Source: DATKGL01 sp035510795 (GTDB lineage: Bacteria > Patescibacteriota > Saccharimonadia > Saccharimonadales > UBA4665). Taken from it: a stretch of DNA of 38,579 nt. The position numbers and the translations under genes were made by a program. The stretch lies in NCBI GenBank assembly GCA_035510795.1, contig DATKGL010000005.1, positions 1-38,579 on the forward strand, given 5' to 3'. Shown here one piece after another: positions 25,183 to 34,110 of this stretch. Position 1 is the first letter of the stretch; each line of letters starts with the position of its first letter. The notes under the pieces were generated by a model. The model made no database searches. It was not told where the DNA came from and saw only the letters and a list, made by a program, of their open reading frames with translations.

Positions 25183-28100
25183 TTATGCTGGAACTTTGCT
25201 AGCCACCAGCTGCGGTTGGATATAGGCCCTGGCAGCAGATTGGTTGGCCATTGGCAGCTGAATAGTAACGATTGTACCTTGGCCGGAAGCTGAAGTAAGG
25301 TTCAGATCTCCATGCAATGTGCGCATAATAACCTTAGCCACGTATAAGCTAAGTCCCATACCTTCATAGCTGAAGTCTAGGGCATTGGCTTGAGCTCTTG
25401 AAAATGGCTGAAACAGACGGGCCAGATAGTCTGGATTTATGCCCTTGCCATAATCCTTGATCATGAAAGATAGGCTGTGATGAGTGGCGTGGTAGTAAAG
25501 GTCAATAGCGCCACCGTCAGGGCTGAACTTAACGGCATTACTTAATACAGCATTAAAGACTTGTCCGAGCAGGGCGCTGTCGGCTAGGGCATTGAGAATA
25601 GGTATATTTAGTGCACCGTTAATGACTAAGTGTTTAGCGCTAAGAGCTGGCGATAAGTGCTGAAGAGCCTCGCTAATAATAGACTGGATATTAGCCGGTG
25701 CGGCCGCAGGAGTAAAGTTAGAGATCCGCAGGTCTATGACGGTCTTCACTTTGTTGCACAGCGCCTGGTAGCCCTCAAGCCCGCTGGTGATACTTCTCCC
25801 GGCCGGAGTGCCAGCCGGGATAGTCTGGGTTAGTTCGGAAAAGACCTGGTAGGGCCGGATAAGACCATTGTAGATATCTTCCATGAAGCTCATGCGCTCA
25901 CTATCCAATGCCTGCTGTTGATTAAGTTGACTGCCGGTAGCTGTACGTCGCTGATGCTGCAAGTAATAGATCCTGACAGCTCCGTATAGACCTAGACTAA
26001 GAAAGACATATAGGGCCGCTTGGGTAGCATAGACTAGAACAGGAGTATTGAGATGCTTAGCATCATGCAGTAGGTAATCTATTAAAATACCCAGTATACC
26101 TATAAAGCCTGATAGTATTAATAACTTATTAGCTAGCTGGTTACGGACTTCTTTTAGGCTGACTGTTTCCGGCAGGACGGCATGGATTGGCTTGGCATCA
26201 GTTATCTTCTGCAGTACCTGTGCCACAGCAGCTTTTAACTGGTTAACCTGTTCTTTAAGCTGGGGTAATACTGCCAGGCTGGGGCTGGTACTTTCCAATA
26301 ATTCTACTCCGCCGGTTAGTTTAGCCAGTGGTGTTCCGACATAGTGAGAGGCTAGCTCTAAGAAAGTGTTTTTCGCTTCAGCCAACTGTTGGTTCTCATA
26401 CAGAAGCCGAGCTCGTTTCTTGGCATAGCTGGTCTCGCGCCAGGCTTGACGAGCAGACCACAACATCATCAGTAGCAACAACGCCAACAGCAACCACGGG
26501 AAACCAATTGCTACAGGAGTTGGGACGTGGGTAAAGACTATTTTTACATATCGCGAAACAGCTGAAATGGGATTAGAGCTAGGAGCAGCTGTCGCCACAA
26601 CGACTGGCGTTGAGCCACGGGTAGAAGCCCCGTTATTGGTTGTCGTGGTTGTGATGGGTGTGACCGGCGAAGTAAAGATGGCTTCTATTGAGTGAGCGGC
26701 AGTAACGTCCGAAAAAGTATAGGTAGTTATCGATCCTTGGTCAACGCCGTCAACAAGGACTTGGGAAATTGCATCGCCGCTGTTTGGGGAAATAGCAAAT
26801 GATTGATTAGCTCCCTCGTTGACATTTGTATCTCCGTTTGGGCTGATGGTGCCCGGGCCGCTGACTGCTGCAGTAATAGTGAATGCTGGAGTCGGCGAGA
26901 CTGGTGTAGCTGCAAATTCTGCCTTGAAATATTCGTTTGAGGTAATGTCGGAAATTGTACAGGCAGAGCCTTTATCAGAATTAGTGCAACTGACTGAACC
27001 GTTGCTTGAATGGCCGGCGACATAGTAACCATCATCAGGAGTAAGGTCGATAGTCTGACTAATCCCATCGGCAACCACAATGACTCCACTGGGGCTGACG
27101 CTACCGCCCGGTCCGCCGGAAATCGTGAGGGTATATGTGATCGGCGCAAAGCCGGCTTCAATAGTATGACCGACTACAACGTCGTCAAAGGTATAGCTAT
27201 TTACTACTCCGACACTGGCCCCATCAACCTGTACGCTGGATATTTGGTAGTCTGAGCTTGGGGTTATATTAAATGTTTGATCAGACCCATAATTGACCAA
27301 AGTAGCTCCGCTGGGGCTGATACTGCCGCCGGTTCCGGCTGAAGCGGTGATAGTGTTTGTGATGGGAGAAAAATCAGCTTCAATGGTATGATTAGCCGTT
27401 ACGTCGTCGAACGCATAACTGGTGACAGCTCCGACACTGGTGTCATCAACTATAACTTCGGAAATTTGGGATTCTGATCCGGGTGTAATATTAAATGTCT
27501 GAGTCGATCCACTGTCGATGGGTACGGAGCCGCTGGGACTGATTGAACCATTACCGTCTGCAGTTGCGGTAATGGTGTAGATGGGCGCAAAGTCGGCTGT
27601 AAAATACTCATCCGAGGTAATGTCAGAGATTGTACAATCCTGATCATCGCCGGAAGGGATGCAGTTAACAGTTCCATTGCTAGAATAGCCGCTGAAGTAA
27701 TAACCATCACTGGGAGTAGCGTCAATTACTTGATCGGAACCATCATCCACCATTACGTCACCAGCTGGATTCACGGTGCCACCACCGCTAGCGGAGACAG
27801 TTAGAGTAAAGGTAATTGGCGAAAAGTCGGCTTCAATAGTATGAGCAGTCAGAACATCATTGAAGGTATAGCTGCTAACCGCTCCGACACTGGCATCATC
27901 AACCAAGACATCGGCAATCTGATAACCTGAACCCGGGGAAATATCAAAAGTTTGATTGGTCCCGTCGTCGACGGACACGGCACCACTGGGACTGATTGTG
28001 CCACTACCGACAGCCGTCGCCGTTATGGTGCTGGTAATAGGTGAAAAGTCAGCTTCGATAGTATGGGTGGCCGTAACACTGTAGAAGGTATAGCTGCTAA

Positions 28101-28653
28101 CCGCTCCCGCACTTGTGCCATCAACTAGAACATTGGATATCTGATTATTTGTGTTGGGCGTGATGGTAAATGCCTGATTAGCCCCGCCGCTGACCGGCAC
28201 GGTTCCGCTGGGGCTGATTGAACCGCCACCAACAGCAGTGGCGATAATATTGTAGGAACTAGAAGCGGTAAATACCGCTTCAATAGTGTGATTTGCATAC
28301 ACGTAGGTGAACGTATAAGTACTTACTGCACCAACATTGCTGCCATCAACCAGAACCTCGGATATTTGATTACCGGAATTGGGGGTCATGGTAAATGTCT
28401 GATTACCCCCACCCGGAACCGATACAGTTCCGCTGGGGTTGATTGTGCCGCTGCCTGAAACGGTGGCGGTGATGGTGTGTCCTAGTGAGCCAGCAGCATC
28501 GCTATCGCCCGGGTGGAGATAGTTGAGCAACAAGGGAGTAAAAGCGGTAATAATAATAACCAGACATAGATTAACCCGGATAAGGGCTAGTTTATATCTT
28601 GATATAACTATCTCGTTAAGAAGATATGGTCTTTTTGACCAAACCCCACGCAT
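25183..28653 (-). CDS. Giant histidine-kinase-like sensor with eight InlB-B-like repeats
   Basis: This protein has 1156 residues from the ATG at 28653. An earlier in-frame ATG at 28701 lies upstream of the -10 box TATACT (28682-28687), so it is unlikely. Order: membrane helix (about 22-44); eight extracytoplasmic repeats of about 70 residues (about 60-663; divergent InlB B-repeat / Flg_new_2 type); helix (about 710-730); a DHp-like helix with SHYVGTPL (H770); two helices (about 845-895); a second DHp-like segment without histidine (near 934); and a HATPase domain (N1039 in NAVKFSP, DYGKGI, GMGLSLYVAK). The residue after H770 is Y, not E/D, so autophosphorylation is uncertain. Repeats 4 and 7 carry a cysteine pair. 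No response regulator is adjacent. Confidence 0.82.
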   Translation of the reverse strand: MRGVWSKRPYLLNEIVISRYKLALIRVNLCLVIIITAFTPLLLNYLHPGDSDAAGSLGHTITATVSGSGTINPSGTVSVPGGGNQTFTMTPNSGNQISEVLVDGSNVGAVSTYTFTYVYANHTIEAVFTASSSYNIIATAVGGGSISPSGTVPVSGGANQAFTITPNTNNQISNVLVDGTSAGAVSSYTFYSVTATHTIEADFSPITSTITATAVGSGTISPSGAVSVDDGTNQTFDISPGSGYQIADVLVDDASVGAVSSYTFNDVLTAHTIEADFSPITFTLTVSASGGGTVNPAGDVMVDDGSDQVIDATPSDGYYFSGYSSNGTVNCIPSGDDQDCTISDITSDEYFTADFAPIYTITATADGNGSISPSGSVPIDSGSTQTFNITPGSESQISEVIVDDTSVGAVTSYAFDDVTANHTIEADFSPITNTITASAGTGGSISPSGATLVNYGSDQTFNITPSSDYQISSVQVDGASVGVVNSYTFDDVVVGHTIEAGFAPITYTLTISGGPGGSVSPSGVIVVADGISQTIDLTPDDGYYVAGHSSNGSVSCTNSDKGSACTISDITSNEYFKAEFAATPVSPTPAFTITAAVSGPGTISPNGDTNVNEGANQSFAISPNSGDAISQVLVDGVDQGSITTYTFSDVTAAHSIEAIFTSPVTPITTTTTNNGASTRGSTPVVVATAAPSSNPISAVSRYVKIVFTHVPTPVAIGFPWLLLALLLLMMLWSARQAWRETSYAKKRARLLYENQQLAEAKNTFLELASHYVGTPLAKLTGGVELLESTSPSLAVLPQLKEQVNQLKAAVAQVLQKITDAKPIHAVLPETVSLKEVRNQLANKLLILSGFIGILGILIDYLLHDAKHLNTPVLVYATQAALYVFLSLGLYGAVRIYYLQHQRRTATGSQLNQQQALDSERMSFMEDIYNGLIRPYQVFSELTQTIPAGTPAGRSITSGLEGYQALCNKVKTVIDLRISNFTPAAAPANIQSIISEALQHLSPALSAKHLVINGALNIPILNALADSALLGQVFNAVLSNAVKFSPDGGAIDLYYHATHHSLSFMIKDYGKGINPDYLARLFQPFSRAQANALDFSYEGMGLSLYVAKVIMRTLHGDLNLTSASGQGTIVTIQLPMANQSAARAYIQPQLVASKVPA
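26663..28473 (-). repeat. Eight tandem coding repeats (InlB B-type)
   Basis: Each unit begins ITAxxxGxGxISPSG and ends SYTFxDVTxxHTIEAxF. Units 1, 2, 3, 5, 6 and 8 carry VLVDGxSVGAV in the middle; units 4 and 7 replace it with a GYYFSGYSSNGTV-type segment and a cysteine pair 9-11 residues apart. The order A-A-A-B-A-A-B-A suggests block duplication. Confidence 0.8.
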
Positions 28654-28681
28654 ATTTTTGTCTTTCTGTGTATTTGTTAAG

Positions 28682-28699
28682 AGTATAGATTGTCTATAC
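28682..28699 (-). promoter_or_regulatory. Operator-like dyad over the sensor -10 box
   Basis: GTATAGA-TTG-TCTATAC is a perfect 7-3-7 inverted repeat (28683-28699) overlapping TATACT (28682-28687, minus strand), which leaves a leader of about 22 bases before ATG 28653. A protein bound here would block the promoter. Confidence 0.45.
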
Positions 28700-28790
28700 A
28701 ACTAATGTTAATAGTTTAGGGTTGTTAGGGGTCAGTGTCAAGCAAGACGGATGAATATCACAGCGGTTGATCGACTCTGCGTATTTAGAG

Positions 28791-30485
28791 CTAAGACTCT
28801 TGATGGACGTATTTAGTGCCGCGCATCCAAGAAGCCGCGGCTGCTATCAGGCAGGCAATGATAGCAAAACTCAGAACCAAAATGAGCCCATGTTTAAAGG
28901 GGTTACCAATCAGATGGGGGAAGAAACTTTTGGATATTAGCCGGGTAGCATCAGCATGCGGTAATTTACTGAGGATATTTGGCCCGAGCAGGGTTTTTAG
29001 GGGGTTATATCCCAAAAAAGCGGCAAACAAATAGCTAATTGGCGGCAAATGAGCTAACTGGGTAGCAAGATGTGCCGATACGCCATTAGCGGTTAACCCG
29101 GCATACATTGCCGGTGGCACCTTGGTCGTCAGACCGATAATCATCAGGCTAAAAAATACGCCGATCGACAACGGCATGCCGGTATTTTGGAAAGTAGCCC
29201 GCATACCCGAAGCAACACCCCGGGAATCGGCCGGAACGGAGTTCATTATGCCGGCGGTGTTAGGGGCCGAGAACAAGCCGAAGGCTATTCCGTTAAGGAC
29301 TAATATCAGTGCAAAAGGCAGATAAGGAAAATTAACCGGCAGCAGCATCATTAGTCCAAAACTGGCTGCCGCCAATATCATGCCACCGGTCGCAAAAGGC
29401 CGGGCGCCGTATTTGTCGGATAAATATCCGGACAGCGGTCCGGCGATCATAAAACCGGCCGTGGTTGGTAACATAAAAATACCTGCCCAAAGCGGCGTGT
29501 CGGCAAAGGAGTAGCCGTGTAGCGGTAGCCAGATACCCTGCAGCCACATGATTAGCATGAACTGCAAACCGCCCCGGCCGACTGCCGACAATAGTCCTGC
29601 TAGATTACCGGCAGTGAAGGCTCGGATACGGAAGAGTTTTAAATTAAACATTGGCTGTTTGACGCGGCGTTCGATGAAAGCAAAAACAATCAGCAGAGCA
29701 ATACCACCGGCTATCATTTCCAGAACGAACGGATCAGTCCAACCCATCGAAGAAGTGCCGTAAGGTTTTATGCCGTAGGTAACACCAACCAGCAGCATGG
29801 ATAGACCGGCCGCAAAGGCAATGTTACCCAGCCAATCAATCTTAGCTTTGTGAAAAATGTCGATTTCTTTAAGCATTAAATAAGACCAAATTATACCAAT
29901 CGTTCCGATCGGTACATTGAAAAGAAATACCCAGCGCCATGAAAATTGCGCTAGGACGCCACCAACCAAAATTCCAATAAAAGCTCCGGCCATCGCCGAA
30001 ATCTGGTTAATGCCCAGCGCCATGCCGCGCTGGTTGGAGGGAAAAGCATCAGTTATAATAGCCGCCGAATTGGCCATTAGCAAGGCACCGCCCACCGCCT
30101 GAACCATGCGCATCAGGATCAACTCCAGTGCGCCGCTGTCGCCATGGCCCCAGGTCAACGCCGCACCCAGCGCCCCCAACGTAAAGATGACAAAACCTAG
30201 ATTATACATTCGTACCCGGCCGAACATATCGCCCAGCCGGCCAAGCGATACCACTAACACGGCAGTTACCAGTAAGTAGCCCAATAAAATCCACAGCAGG
30301 TAGGTAAAACTGCTGGCGCTAAGCGGGTTGACATGGAGCCCCCTAAAAACAACAGGCAAGGCAATTATCAGGCTGGTACCGTTAATAGCCGCCATCAGAA
30401 CTCCGAGCGTGGTATTTGACAGCGCTATCCACTTGTAATGGACGTTGACGCTAATCCCGCCCTGGAGTTTACTCACTTTTCTCAC
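28791..30485 (-). CDS. MFS exporter, DHA2/EmrB-like 14-helix family
   Basis: This 564-residue protein has about 14 hydrophobic helices. MFS signatures include GRLGDMFGRVRMYNLGF (motif A, about 81-97) after helix 2, the QAVGGALLMANSAAI stretch of helix 4, NQISAMAGAFIGILVGGVLA (motif C of drug:H+ antiporters), and LSDKYGARPFATGG in the second half. Relatives export drugs and other small amphiphiles with proton exchange. The start is GTG with GAGAGGG upstream. It carries a C-terminal insert between the last helices. The substrate is unknown; no regulator is adjacent. Confidence 0.88.
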   Translation of the reverse strand: MRKVSKLQGGISVNVHYKWIALSNTTLGVLMAAINGTSLIIALPVVFRGLHVNPLSASSFTYLLWILLGYLLVTAVLVVSLGRLGDMFGRVRMYNLGFVIFTLGALGAALTWGHGDSGALELILMRMVQAVGGALLMANSAAIITDAFPSNQRGMALGINQISAMAGAFIGILVGGVLAQFSWRWVFLFNVPIGTIGIIWSYLMLKEIDIFHKAKIDWLGNIAFAAGLSMLLVGVTYGIKPYGTSSMGWTDPFVLEMIAGGIALLIVFAFIERRVKQPMFNLKLFRIRAFTAGNLAGLLSAVGRGGLQFMLIMWLQGIWLPLHGYSFADTPLWAGIFMLPTTAGFMIAGPLSGYLSDKYGARPFATGGMILAAASFGLMMLLPVNFPYLPFALILVLNGIAFGLFSAPNTAGIMNSVPADSRGVASGMRATFQNTGMPLSIGVFFSLMIIGLTTKVPPAMYAGLTANGVSAHLATQLAHLPPISYLFAAFLGYNPLKTLLGPNILSKLPHADATRLISKSFFPHLIGNPFKHGLILVLSFAIIACLIAAAASWMRGTKYVHQES

Positions 30486-30526
30486 TGCCCTCTCTTATTT
30501 TTAATAAAACTTCTTTTATATTTTAC

Positions 30527-30619
30527 ATGAATCAGCCGCAAACTCTAGATATCTTTTTGCAAGCTTTTTGGGATCGGCCGGCAGCCACATTGCTTTTGAT
30601 GTTCAAGATGCCATTTTAG
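30527..30619 (+). CDS. Possible 30-residue peptide gene
   Basis: In the 239-base gap between the MFS and CDF-like genes, ATG 30527 opens a 30-codon frame (MNQPQTLDIFLQAFWDRPAA onwards) ending TAG 30617-30619. TATATT stands 4 bases before the ATG. It may be a small membrane-interacting peptide, a remnant N-terminus or chance. Confidence 0.22.
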   Translation: MNQPQTLDIFLQAFWDRPAATLLLMFKMPF

Positions 30620-30724
30620 CCGGACTTTTAGGGGAGCATTCTTTGGTAATTTGTGCTGCTCGTGCCATAGCTTATTCATACAATTACTATATCAATAGTT
30701 CCGGATTGTCAAAATGTACACTGG

Positions 30725-31399
30725 CTAGGACATCGATTCTTCTCCAGCTGCAGATTCCGATTCGGATTGAACGTTAGCATAAACTCTATCTGCACTTTCG
30801 ATTCGGCGGTTAGTCGGAAAGGTAAAGATGATCGTGCTGGCGCACATGCCAAGGCTTGCATAAGTATCGACAGCTGGGTAGCCGTGGTTGGCAGCAATAA
30901 TTGCTCCGACTGCTACCGCTGAGCTGATAGTGTCGCTCGCCCCGTGCCGGAATCCATCACGATGCGTCGTGCCACTATCAGCGTCTTTCTTAAGACCGAG
31001 AACATATGAACCATTCAAAGCAATGCCGACCGCCGCAAAACCGGCGGCATATGAGCTGACATCCGGCACTTCGTGAGCTTGCATATCGTATGCGGAGTTA
31101 GCTGCTACTCCTAGAGCCGCCATAGTAATAATCCCACCGGCAGTTCGCCGTAAGCGATGATTTCGGCGACGGTTTTTCTCGTCTCGAGCGGCTAGAGAGT
31201 CTAGGCCGTAAGTGGTGTTATCAAACATCTCAACTGAATTTGCCAATAGGGCATTGCTCCGACCTATCGTGCCGACAACTATCTCGGCTATTCCAAGTGA
31301 TACGCTGCTAACTGTTGCGAAATCCAGCCACTTCGGCGAACGATGTTCTAAATCGATAATCGGCGGTTCTGTGCTAACTTCCCGGCTACGGCGAAACAT
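30725..31399 (-). CDS. Short cation-diffusion-facilitator-like membrane protein
   Basis: This 224-residue protein has about five or six hydrophobic helices. NALLANSVEMFDNTTYGLDSLA (about 49-70) and RDGFRHGASDTISSAVAVGA followed by the HGYPAVDTYASLGM end resemble helices 2 and 5 and the linker of CDF metal exporters. The HxxxD of helix 5 survives as H-GAS-D; helix 2 has S-VEMF-D. The C-terminal cytoplasmic metal-binding domain of CDF proteins is missing, and a short acidic tail stands instead. It could be a metal transporter or a derived relative. TTTACT-17-TATTAT lies 7 bases before the ATG. Confidence 0.65.
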   Translation of the reverse strand: MFRRSREVSTEPPIIDLEHRSPKWLDFATVSSVSLGIAEIVVGTIGRSNALLANSVEMFDNTTYGLDSLAARDEKNRRRNHRLRRTAGGIITMAALGVAANSAYDMQAHEVPDVSSYAAGFAAVGIALNGSYVLGLKKDADSGTTHRDGFRHGASDTISSAVAVGAIIAANHGYPAVDTYASLGMCASTIIFTFPTNRRIESADRVYANVQSESESAAGEESMS

Positions 31400-31406
31400 T
31401 AGTAGT

Positions 31407-31435
31407 ATAATACAAGAACACTGACAGATAGTAAA
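31407..31435 (-). promoter_or_regulatory. Promoter of the CDF-like gene
   Basis: TTTACT (31430-31435), 17 bases, TATTAT (31407-31412), 7 bases, ATG 31399. Divergent from the promoter of the histidine phosphatase. Confidence 0.5.
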
Positions 31436-31516
31436 TACTATGTTAAAAGTAAATTGCTAGCATATAAACTCAAAAATAATGAATCATACATGAGCCAATA
31501 ACCCTTAACCTGATTT

Positions 31517-31525
31517 TGTTATACT
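31517..31525 (+). promoter_or_regulatory. Extended -10 promoter of the histidine phosphatase gene
   Basis: TGTTATACT (TGn plus TATACT), 8 bases before ATG 31534; no -35 and no ribosome site. Confidence 0.5.
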
Positions 31526-31533
31526 TATTGCCA

Positions 31534-32082
31534 ATGAGACGATTATTTTTTGTCCGACACGGCGAAACTCATATGAACAAAGCCGGCATACTTTCTGGCA
31601 GAACCGAAACACCGTTGACCGATAAGGGTCATCAACAAGCAGTCAAAACTGGTCAGGACATAAAACATAACCTGCCAAAGATAGATTTAATTATTTGTTC
31701 GCCATTCGAGAGAGCTTATGATACAGCCAAACATATAGCCGAACAGATTGGTTATCCTGTTGATAAGATACAAAAAAATAATTTATTTATTGAAAGAACA
31801 TTTGGCATATTAGAAGCCACTATGGCAGCTGATTTTTTTGCCGATCATACATATGAAGATTTCGACCGGGTTGAGGGAGCTGAGACCACCAAGGATTTAG
31901 ATATCCGCGCCGCCCGGGCACTAAAATATCTAAAATCTCTGAAAAGTTACGACAACATCCTCATTGTCGGGCACGGCTCCTTTGGCCGAGCGCTCAGACG
32001 GGCGGTCAATCACTTATCACACACTCATGAATATAATGGTGATCAAACCATCCCCAACGCCGCGATAGTCGAGTTGATCTAA
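31534..32082 (+). CDS. Histidine phosphatase (phosphoglycerate mutase-like)
   Basis: This is a 182-residue protein of the histidine phosphatase superfamily, branch 1. RHGE at residues 8-11 gives the phospho-accepting H9; the arginine in ICSPFERAYDTA binds phosphate; E in LFIERTFGILEA is the likely proton donor; and H147 in VGHG is the second histidine. Substrate is not predictable (sugar phosphates, alpha-ribazole phosphate or others). I chose ATG 31534 because the extended -10 lies 8 bases upstream; a TTG at 31516 would overlap it. It converges on the EamA gene across an 8-base gap. Confidence 0.9.
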   Translation: MRRLFFVRHGETHMNKAGILSGRTETPLTDKGHQQAVKTGQDIKHNLPKIDLIICSPFERAYDTAKHIAEQIGYPVDKIQKNNLFIERTFGILEATMAADFFADHTYEDFDRVEGAETTKDLDIRAARALKYLKSLKSYDNILIVGHGSFGRALRRAVNHLSHTHEYNGDQTIPNAAIVELI

Positions 32083-32090
32083 GGCCTAAT

Positions 32091-32921
32091 TTAGGTTTTT
32101 TCGGTAGTGAGAGCGACAAATATAGTTCCGCTAAATGTAAGAATAACCCCTAGTATAACGATGAACCACAAATTATCCTGAGGATGGTCTCCGAGAAACA
32201 GCATACCAATAGTTATCGGCAGCAGCGTTTCGCAAGCAATCATACAGGCATTGACTGCTGTTGCCGAGGCTCTCTGCAGGGCAATTGTAAAGAATAAAAT
32301 ACCAACCAGCCCGTAGGCCACAATCGCCAGAACCAACGGATTATAAAGTATGTGAATATAAGGATGAGAAAATCGGATTGACCGCCCGGCAATAGATACG
32401 CCGCCAAACGCCAATCCGCTAATGGCGGCCAAAATAAAAGTGGAGTACCTTTTTTGGATTGCGCTGAACAGCGAACCGGCGAAAGCCAGCGCCAACGGAG
32501 CTAGAACAACCGCCCAGCGGAAGTTCTGGTTTATTGATGTTGCTTTTTCCGGAGCTGAGACAAGTGCAAGCAAGACCAGGCCGGCCAATATGATGAGTGC
32601 CGAGAACATGAATTTACTGGTAAAGCGGTGTTTGAAAACAAAATGCTCAATTAGCACCGTAACTATTACACTGCAGGCGATAATTGGCTGAACCACAAAC
32701 AACGCCAGGTTATGAACGGCAAACATGGTCAATAACCATGCCAGCAGGTCTAGAGCAATTCCGAGAAGATAAGACATGTTTTTCCGTAACCGCCAGAGCA
32801 AAGCTGGATGCGAGGAGGTCGCCTTTTTTTCTTTGCCGGCGCCGATTTTCTCAAAGATGGCAGCCGTGCCGTTAAAGACCGCACAACCAAAAGCAGCCGT
32901 AAGCGCCAAGAATAAGATCAT
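32091..32921 (-). CDS. EamA/DMT-family transporter
   Basis: This 276-residue membrane protein has about nine or ten helices in two halves, as in drug/metabolite transporters. The first half ends VVQPIIACSVIVTVLIEHFV and the second has ACETLLPITIGMLFLGDHP, the usual EamA/NIPA pattern of a helix, a conserved glutamate, and FLGE/D. A basic cytoplasmic loop (GAGKEKKATSS) follows helix 1. Substrate unknown. TAGAGT lies 6 bases before the ATG and no Shine-Dalgarno site is present. Confidence 0.82.
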   Translation of the reverse strand: MILFLALTAAFGCAVFNGTAAIFEKIGAGKEKKATSSHPALLWRLRKNMSYLLGIALDLLAWLLTMFAVHNLALFVVQPIIACSVIVTVLIEHFVFKHRFTSKFMFSALIILAGLVLLALVSAPEKATSINQNFRWAVVLAPLALAFAGSLFSAIQKRYSTFILAAISGLAFGGVSIAGRSIRFSHPYIHILYNPLVLAIVAYGLVGILFFTIALQRASATAVNACMIACETLLPITIGMLFLGDHPQDNLWFIVILGVILTFSGTIFVALTTEKT

Positions 32922-32994
32922 AAACTTACTCTACCATGACCCTGGCTTGGTGGTGCCAGTTAAAGGAGACAATAGTTTCATTTAACTCTGGTTA

Positions 32995-33981
32995 TTAATA
33001 CGGGCCGCGAATATTTTTTGCGACCCGTGTTTCATACCATTTAGTGAGTTTGTCGTGAAGTTCAGGCGGCAATGGCGCTAGGTCGCTGGCCGAAACATTA
33101 CTCATAATCTGGGCTGCCTTACTTGCTCCCGGGATTATTGTCGTAACTGCGTCGTAGTCAAGTATCCAACGAAGTGCCATTTGAGACATGGTTATCCCGG
33201 GCGGGACCAAGGCCTTTAACTCGTCAGCCAGTTCGACTCCCTTGTCAAAAGGCAGGCCGGCAAATGTTTCACCGACATTAAAACTCTGGCCATCACGGTT
33301 AAAGTTACGATGATCGGTCTTGGCAAATTTGGTGTCAGTTGTCATCTTGCCCGTCAGCAAACCGCTTGCCAGTGGTAGACGCACGATAATGGCGACGCCT
33401 TTTTCCTGGGCAGCTTTAAATAGGGCTGTGATTGGTTTTTGGCGGAAGATATTGAATATAATTTGCAGCGAAGCCAGTCCTTCTTGCTCCAAACAGATAA
33501 GTGCTTCTTCCATCGATTCGACGCTTGCCCCAAAACGTTTAATTTTCCCTTCGCTTCTTAAGACACGCAGGTTATTGAAAATTTCACCGCGGCGGAGGAC
33601 ATCCTTTGGCACGCAGTGCAGTTGCGTCAGATCAAGCGCCTCTACACCTAACCGCTTGAGGGATGCTTCGGTATGCGCCCGCATAGTTGGAAGAGTAAAA
33701 TTCTCTGGCCACCCAGGCTGCGCCGAACGTCCTAATTTTGTGGCGATAAATAAGTTTTTCGGATGCTTTGTTTGTAGAAATTTTCCTATCAAATGCTCGC
33801 TTTTACCGTCTCCATAAACATCAGCTGTGTCGAAGAAGGTGACGCCGTTGCAGGCGGCGGCTTGCAAGATTTTCATCCCCTCACTCTCGCTAACATCGCC
33901 CCAGGATCCGCCGATTTGCCAGGTTCCAAGACCAATTTCACTGACCGGAATTTGCTCGTCACCAAACTTTCTTGTCTTCAT
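32995..33981 (-). CDS. Aldo/keto reductase
   Basis: This is a 328-residue TIM-barrel NADPH-dependent oxidoreductase. The catalytic set is complete: D51, Y56, K82 (IATKLG) and H122 (DLTQLHCV). The opening GLGTWQIGGSWG, and the cofactor end TTIIPGASKAAQI (about 285-297), fit the COG0667-type subgroup. It reduces aldehydes or ketones to alcohols; substrate unknown. GGGAG lies about 4 bases before the ATG. It points the same way as the lactate permease but has its own start signals. Confidence 0.93.
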   Translation of the reverse strand: MKTRKFGDEQIPVSEIGLGTWQIGGSWGDVSESEGMKILQAAACNGVTFFDTADVYGDGKSEHLIGKFLQTKHPKNLFIATKLGRSAQPGWPENFTLPTMRAHTEASLKRLGVEALDLTQLHCVPKDVLRRGEIFNNLRVLRSEGKIKRFGASVESMEEALICLEQEGLASLQIIFNIFRQKPITALFKAAQEKGVAIIVRLPLASGLLTGKMTTDTKFAKTDHRNFNRDGQSFNVGETFAGLPFDKGVELADELKALVPPGITMSQMALRWILDYDAVTTIIPGASKAAQIMSNVSASDLAPLPPELHDKLTKWYETRVAKNIRGPY

Positions 33982-34110
33982 ATTTTCTCCCTGTTTTAGC
34001 TATAACATTAAGTATAGAAAAATAAGACCGTAGAGTCGATTGATAATTGTTCTATAAATAATAATTGAGCAGATGTGCTCTGCGAACGCCAGGTTAGTAA
34101 TCCGTTATTC

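Noticed and set aside
26727..27161. 144-codon frame within the sensor repeats
   Set aside because: An alternate frame of tandem repeats; length comes from repeat periodicity, with no start signals.
32083..32110. CCTA-ATT-TAGG followed by T6 as a terminator between converging genes
   Set aside because: The stem is only four weak base pairs, too little to call.
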